A model generated the notes under the pieces. It ran no database searches, was not told the origin of the DNA, and saw only the letters and a list, made by a program, of their open reading frames with translations. Shown here piece after piece: positions 42,490 to 46,711 of a stretch of 46,711 nt of DNA. Origin of the DNA: an uncultured Hyphomicrobiales bacterium (lineage in GTDB: Bacteria > Pseudomonadota > Alphaproteobacteria > Rhizobiales > Beijerinckiaceae). The stretch covers positions 1 through 46,711 of the forward strand of contig CAISEY010000021.1 of assembly GCA_903884435.1 (NCBI GenBank), written 5' to 3'. Each line of letters begins with the position of its first letter. Position 1 is the stretch's first letter. A program made the translations under genes and the position numbers.

Positions 42490-44205
42490 ATGAGCGCGCC
42501 CGGCGCGTCCGTCGCGGCGCGCCGGCGTTCCGCCTGGCGCGCCGGCGAACTGGCGCTTGGCCTTTCAATCGCGGCGTTCCTCCTCGTCTTCGTCGCCTGG
42601 CCCGCCGCGACGGTCGCTTACGTGGCCTTCACGGAGAAGGGAACAGGCGCCTTCACGCTGGTGAACTTCCTCGATTTCGCGCGGACGGATCTCTTCACGC
42701 GGTCTCTGTGGAACTCGATTTACGTGGGCGCCATGACCGTGGTCTGGGCCTCCGTGATCGCGCTGCCGCTGGCCATTCTGACGACGCGCTATTCCTTTCG
42801 CGGCGCCCTGCTCGTGCAGACGCTGGGCTTCGTGCCGCTGATCATGCCGCCCTTCGTCGGCGCCGTCGCGATGCAGATGCTGTTCGGGCGCAACGGCGCG
42901 GTCAACTTGCTGCTCGACGACTGGTTCGACGTGAAAATCCCCTTCATGGAAGGGCTCAACGGCGTCATCTTCGTCGAGGCCCTGCACTATTTTCCATTCA
43001 TTCTGATCAATCTCTCCGCCAGTCTGCGCAACATCGACCGTTCCATGGAGGAAGCCGCGCAAAACCTCGGCGCCTCGGGCTTCCGGCTGTTGCGGCGGAT
43101 CGTTCTGCCCCTGTCGATGCCCGGCTTCGTCGCCGGCGCCTCGCTCGTTTTCGTCAAGGTTTTCGACGATCTCGCGACGCCCTTGCTGCTCAACGTCAAG
43201 GACATGCTGGCGCCGCAGGCCTATTTGCGCGTCACGTCCATCGGCATCGCCGATCCCATGGGATACGTGATCGCCGTCGTGCTCGTCGCGCTCTCGGTCG
43301 CGTGCATGGCGCTCGCCGCGCTCGCGACGCGCGGAACGGATTTCGCGACCGCGCAACGTGGCGGCGGCGGCCTCGCCCGCCGCCGCCTGAGCCCCGCGGA
43401 AAACGCCATGGCCAGCCTCGTCGTCGGACTGATCCTCCTGCTGGTTCTCGCGCCGCACATTGGACTGCTCCTTCTGTCCTTCGCGACGGTCTGGTCCTTC
43501 AGTCCGCTGCCCGACGCCTTCACGCTCGCGCATTACGCGCGCGTGCTCTCCGAAAGCTCGCTCTACGTCAGGAACACCATTCTCTACGCGTCCCTGGGCG
43601 GGCTGATCGATGTCGTCGTCGGCACGGCCATCGCCTGGCTGGTCCTGCGCACGCAATTGCCGTTCCGGCGCTGGCTCGATCGCGGCGCGACGGCGGCGCT
43701 GGCGATCCCCGGCGTCGTCCTCGGCATCGGCTATCTGCGCGCCTTCTACGACGTGCGCCTGCCCGGCGGCGTTCCGCTCGCGACGCTCTGGATCATGATG
43801 GTGCTCGCCGTCGCCGTGCGGCGCCTTCCCTATGCGCTGCGCGCGAGTTACGCCGCGCTCCAGCAAATCTCGACCTCGCTCGAGGAGGCCGCCGAAAATC
43901 TCGGCGCGACGCGCGCCCGCGCCGTGCGTCGCGTCGTGCTGCCGCTGATGACCGGCGGCATTCTCGCGGGCTTCGTCACGTCCTTCGCCACGGCCGCGGT
44001 CGAATTGTCGGCGACCTTGCTGCTGGTTCAGTCGAATTCCGACGCGCCGCTCGCCTATGGCGTTTATGTCTTCATGCAATCGCCCGCCGGGCGCGGCCCC
44101 GGCGCGGCGCTCGGCGTCATCGCCGTCGTCATCGTGACAATTTGCACGCTGGTCGCCCAACTGGCGATCGAGCGAAGCCAGAACGCCAGGGGAGCCTTGC
44201 ATTGA
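42490..44205 (+). CDS. Two-domain ABC permease (ThiP/FbpB/AfuB type)
   Basis: This 571-residue protein holds two fused permease halves of about six helices each. Each half carries an EAA loop: MEEAAQNLGASGFRLLRRIVLPLSMPG in the first and LEEAAENLGATRARAVRRVVLPLMTGG in the second, the contacts for the ATPase. It forms the inner-membrane channel of the importer. ATG 42490 lies 25 bases after the binding-protein stop, and its TGA overlaps the TTG start of the ATPase gene. The fused layout is standard for iron, thiamine and sugar-phosphate systems of this superfamily. Confidence 0.93.
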   Translation: MSAPGASVAARRRSAWRAGELALGLSIAAFLLVFVAWPAATVAYVAFTEKGTGAFTLVNFLDFARTDLFTRSLWNSIYVGAMTVVWASVIALPLAILTTRYSFRGALLVQTLGFVPLIMPPFVGAVAMQMLFGRNGAVNLLLDDWFDVKIPFMEGLNGVIFVEALHYFPFILINLSASLRNIDRSMEEAAQNLGASGFRLLRRIVLPLSMPGFVAGASLVFVKVFDDLATPLLLNVKDMLAPQAYLRVTSIGIADPMGYVIAVVLVALSVACMALAALATRGTDFATAQRGGGGLARRRLSPAENAMASLVVGLILLLVLAPHIGLLLLSFATVWSFSPLPDAFTLAHYARVLSESSLYVRNTILYASLGGLIDVVVGTAIAWLVLRTQLPFRRWLDRGATAALAIPGVVLGIGYLRAFYDVRLPGGVPLATLWIMMVLAVAVRRLPYALRASYAALQQISTSLEEAAENLGATRARAVRRVVLPLMTGGILAGFVTSFATAAVELSATLLLVQSNSDAPLAYGVYVFMQSPAGRGPGAALGVIAVVIVTICTLVAQLAIERSQNARGALH

Positions 44206-45299
44206 GCGTCGCGAGCACGGCGCGGGGGAGGGGCCCCGCCGCGGTCGATGTCGAGATTTCCGGCGTCAACCTGTCTTATGGCGCCAACCACGTTCTGCGG
44301 AACATCGACCTGCGGGTCGAGCCGGGCGAGTTTTTCGCGTTTCTCGGTCCGTCCGGCTGCGGCAAGACAACGCTCCTGCGTCTGATCGCGGGCTTCAACG
44401 TCGCCGATTCCGGCGAGGTGAAGATCGGCGGGCGCGACGTGGGCGACCTGCCCGCGTGGAAACGCGACGTGGGCATGGTCTTCCAGTCCTACGCCCTGTG
44501 GCCGCACATGAGCGTGCGCGGGAACGTCGCCTTTGGCCTCGAGGAGCGCCGCGTTCCGCGCGCCGAAATCGCGCGGCGCGTCGCGGCGGCGCTCGATCTC
44601 GTGGGGCTCGCGTCGCTCGCCGATCGCAAGCCGTCGCAACTCTCCGGCGGCCAGCAGCAGCGCGTGGCTCTGGCGCGCACCATCGTGATCGAGCCGAAGG
44701 TTCTGCTGCTCGACGAGCCCCTGTCCAATCTCGACGCGAAAATGCGCGTTCAGGTGCGGCATGAATTGCGCGAGCTTCAGCAAAGGCTCGGCATCACCAC
44801 GATTTTCGTGACGCATGATCAGGAAGAGGCCAACGCCATTTGCGACCGGATCGCGGTGATGAACGCGGGAATCGTCCAGCAGGTCGGCGCGCCGATGGAA
44901 CTCTACGCCAACCCCGCCAATCTCTTCGTCGCGAATTTTCTGGGCACGGCGAACATCGTCGATGGAAAATTCGTCGAGACGAACGGCGTCCGCGCCTTCG
45001 ACGCGGGCGGCGGGCTGATGCTGCCGGTTCCCGAAGACAGGGCGATTCCTCCGGACGCGAAATTCGTCTTCCGCCCGCAGGACGCGCGACCGGGCCCCGT
45101 GGCCGCTGGCGAAATCTCGCTGCCCGCGCGCGTGCTGGGACACGAATTCCTCGGCGCGTCGGTGCGTTACCGCTTGGCGACGGGCGCCGCCGAGATCTTC
45201 GTCGACGCGCCCTTTCACGGTGGCGCGGGGCTTCTCGCGAACGGCGCCGCGACAACGCTCGCGCTGCCGCCGGGCGCGGGCCTCTGGCTGGCGCGATAG
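44202..45299 (+). CDS. ABC importer ATP-binding protein with C-terminal TOBE-like domain
   Basis: This 365-residue ATPase has Walker A GPSGCGKTTLL, Q-loop VFQSYALWPHMSVRGNVAFGL, signature LSGGQQQRVALARTI, Walker B VLLLDEPLSNLDAK, and the switch His in FVTHDQEEAN. A C-terminal regulatory domain (about 240-365, FRPQDARPG) is of the OB/TOBE type. The start is TTG 44202, overlapping the permease stop (TTGA), with GGGGAG upstream; no in-frame ATG fits better. It completes a three-gene importer with the two upstream genes. Confidence 0.93.
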   Translation: MSVASTARGRGPAAVDVEISGVNLSYGANHVLRNIDLRVEPGEFFAFLGPSGCGKTTLLRLIAGFNVADSGEVKIGGRDVGDLPAWKRDVGMVFQSYALWPHMSVRGNVAFGLEERRVPRAEIARRVAAALDLVGLASLADRKPSQLSGGQQQRVALARTIVIEPKVLLLDEPLSNLDAKMRVQVRHELRELQQRLGITTIFVTHDQEEANAICDRIAVMNAGIVQQVGAPMELYANPANLFVANFLGTANIVDGKFVETNGVRAFDAGGGLMLPVPEDRAIPPDAKFVFRPQDARPGPVAAGEISLPARVLGHEFLGASVRYRLATGAAEIFVDAPFHGGAGLLANGAATTLALPPGAGLWLAR

Positions 45300-45651
45300 T
45301 TCCCGAATTCGCCGGCCAAATCGGACCGGCCGAAAATGTCCGGCTGTCCGCGCGGGCGGGTTGCGATTGAACCGGGCGTTCGAAATCCGCGACCGCGTCG
45401 GCGGTTCGCTGGAGCGACGATGTTCCTGCGCCCTGTCCCGACTCGCGGCGACGATGAACTCCGTCCGGATGAAACACTCGCCAGTCCCGGCGTCCCGCGT
45501 CGGAGAGCGGGCGGCGTTTTTGACGGAATTCTCCGTGGTTCGCGCGAGTTCATCTCTTTGAACGTCATGACCGTTTTGTTGTTCGGGCGTAACCTAAACT
45601 TCAGACATTTTAGTATAACTACTCACGGATGTTTTTTGGGAGTTGGAGGCA
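45300..45651. other. 352-base gap before the second GGDEF gene
   Basis: I see no gene that I can support. An open plus-strand frame across 45408-45540 has no recognisable family, and no ribosome site was found for it. From about 45570 to 45650 the base composition falls well below the surroundings (CATTTTAGTATAACTACTC), which suggests a promoter; TATAAC at 45614-45619 could be a -10 box, but no good -35 is present. GCCGG/CCGGC pairing near 45311-45330 lacks a T-run, so it is not a clear terminator for the importer operon. Confidence 0.4.
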
Positions 45652-46711
45652 ATGTTGCCGCAAACGCAACCGTCTCGCGCGGGCGATAGTTTCGAGGATG
45701 CCGGCGGGCAGGATCGCGTTGTCGCGCGGTTTCGTGAACGGGAAATCGAACTGATCCGGCAAAATCAGCTTTTCATGGCGGCGCTGGACAACATGCCTCA
45801 CGGGCTCGCCATGTTCGACGCGGACATGACGTTGATTTTTTGCAACTCGAAATATCTCGAAATGTACCGGGTCGGCGCGGATGTCGTGAAGCCCGGCGTT
45901 TCCGTCGACGCCCTCGCCGCGGCGCGCCTCGCGGCCGGCACCGGACCCAGGATAGACGGGGAGAGCTATTTCGCGGATCGAACCCGCAACAGAACCACGC
46001 TGACCTCCGAAACAGAACTTCAGGATGGCCGTATTTGCGTCGCGGTGCGCCAGCCGATGGAAGGCGGCGGATGGGTCTCGGTTCATCGGGACGTGACCGA
46101 AGAAAGAATGAACGAACGCAAGATCGCCCATCTGGCCCATAACGACGTGCTGACCGGTTTGCCGAACCGGGTGCGCCTGCACGAGCAGATCAGCGCGAGT
46201 TTGAATGGCCTGCGGCGCGACGACGATTGCGTCGCGATTCTTTGCCTCGATCTCGATCATTTCAAGAACGTCAACGACACGCTTGGCCATCCGATTGGAG
46301 ACCGGTTGCTGCAGGCGGTCGCTGGCCGCCTGCTGGAGTGTCTGCGCGAAGGCGACCTGGTCGCTCGCACGGGTGGAGACGAATTCGCGATCGTGCAATC
46401 CGGCGCCTCGCAGCCAAGGTCCGCGTCGGCGCTCGCCGAAAGGCTCATCGAAGTCATGCACGCGCCCTTCGACCTCGGGGAACACCAGGTCGTCATCGGC
46501 ACCACGATTGGCATCGCGCTGGCCCCCCAGGACGGGAATACCGCGGATGAACTGCTCAAGAACGCCGATCTCGCGCTTTACAGGTCGAAATCAATCGGGC
46601 GCGGCAGCTTCAGCTTTTTCGCGGCGGAAATGGACGCCAGGGCGCAAATGCGGCGATTGCTCGAACTCGACCTGCGCAAGGCCGTGGCGACGGGCGAGTT
46701 CGAAATGTTCT
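45652..46711 (+). CDS. PAS-GGDEF protein, probably with an EAL domain (3' end outside window)
   Basis: The frame runs open to the window end for 353 codons from ATG 45652, with GGAGG seven bases upstream. Residues 35-150 are a PAS domain (ALDNMPHGLAMFDADMTLIFCN). Residues 160-325 are a GGDEF domain with NDVLTGLPNRVRLHEQ, DLDHFKNVNDTLGHPIGD, the intact GGDEF (241-245) and an RxxD inhibitory site (R232-EGD235). The last residues (LLELDLRKAVATGEFEMF) are the usual entry into an EAL domain, so a full-length GGDEF-EAL protein is likely but not seen. No membrane helix is visible. It closely resembles the GGDEF part of the protein at 38345-40996. Confidence 0.9.
   Translation, partial: MLPQTQPSRAGDSFEDAGGQDRVVARFREREIELIRQNQLFMAALDNMPHGLAMFDADMTLIFCNSKYLEMYRVGADVVKPGVSVDALAAARLAAGTGPRIDGESYFADRTRNRTTLTSETELQDGRICVAVRQPMEGGGWVSVHRDVTEERMNERKIAHLAHNDVLTGLPNRVRLHEQISASLNGLRRDDDCVAILCLDLDHFKNVNDTLGHPIGDRLLQAVAGRLLECLREGDLVARTGGDEFAIVQSGASQPRSASALAERLIEVMHAPFDLGEHQVVIGTTIGIALAPQDGNTADELLKNADLALYRSKSIGRGSFSFFAAEMDARAQMRRLLELDLRKAVATGEFEMF

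Noticed and set aside
45408-45689. Small ORF upstream of and overlapping the second GGDEF start
   Set aside because: It has no recognisable domain, no ribosome site was found, and it runs into the supported gene in another frame.

Overview
The window is GC-rich (about two-thirds G+C by eye), densely coded bacterial DNA. Its content points to an alphaproteobacterium of the Hyphomicrobiales (Rhizobiales), plausibly Beijerinckiaceae/Methylocystaceae: AddAB instead of RecBCD, a DivL-type kinase beside ahcY, a RegB/RegA redox pair, an intracellular PHB depolymerase with a PhaR-like box, and MmcB. The genus is inference. I see no tRNA, rRNA, insertion sequence, prophage or CRISPR.

Region 1 (1-12280) is housekeeping. 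The 3' end of ahcY closes with a strong terminator. A tightly packed unit follows: divL-like kinase, tsaE-amgK fusion, murU-like nucleotidyltransferase, addB, addA, trxA, ending at a second strong terminator. Region 2 (12274-14525, minus strand) is a coupled pair, a class I/II aminotransferase and an orphan PotF-type periplasmic binding protein. Region 3 (14625-20101) is a cobalamin locus: cobU/cobP, btuF, a cobalamin riboswitch, then btuB-btuC-btuD. Region 4 (20176-26567) carries a GMC oxidoreductase, an mmcB interrupted by one amber codon, regA/regB on the minus strand, phaZ and a YgjP-like metallopeptidase.

Region 5 (26574-33109) looks like an accessory catabolic island: family III CoA-transferase, FAH-family hydrolase, type B carboxylesterase, a D-2-hydroxyacid dehydrogenase broken by one ochre codon, and an MmgE/PrpD protein. 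Region 6 (33496-40996) is the most unusual part. It is a translationally coupled four-gene operon encoding a D-Ala-D-Ala-ligase-like ATP-grasp enzyme (broken by one amber codon), an MFS transporter with two extracytoplasmic sensor-like domains fused to its N-terminus, an orphan ABC_sub_bind-type binding protein, and a GAF-PAS-PAS-GGDEF-EAL protein. I know of no described system with this composition and propose it as a candidate ligand-sensing/transport/c-di-GMP module. Region 7 (41145-45299) is a complete binding-protein-dependent ABC importer of the AfuABC/PgtC/FbpABC superfamily. It is followed by a second PAS-GGDEF protein that runs off the window.

A cross-cutting observation is that three otherwise well-preserved genes (mmcB, the dehydrogenase and the ATP-grasp ligase) each carry one in-frame nonsense codon, with no frameshift and with clear family sequence on both sides. 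This could be recent pseudogenisation, base-call error or readthrough. TAG and TAA also end intact genes here, so genome-wide recoding is unlikely.
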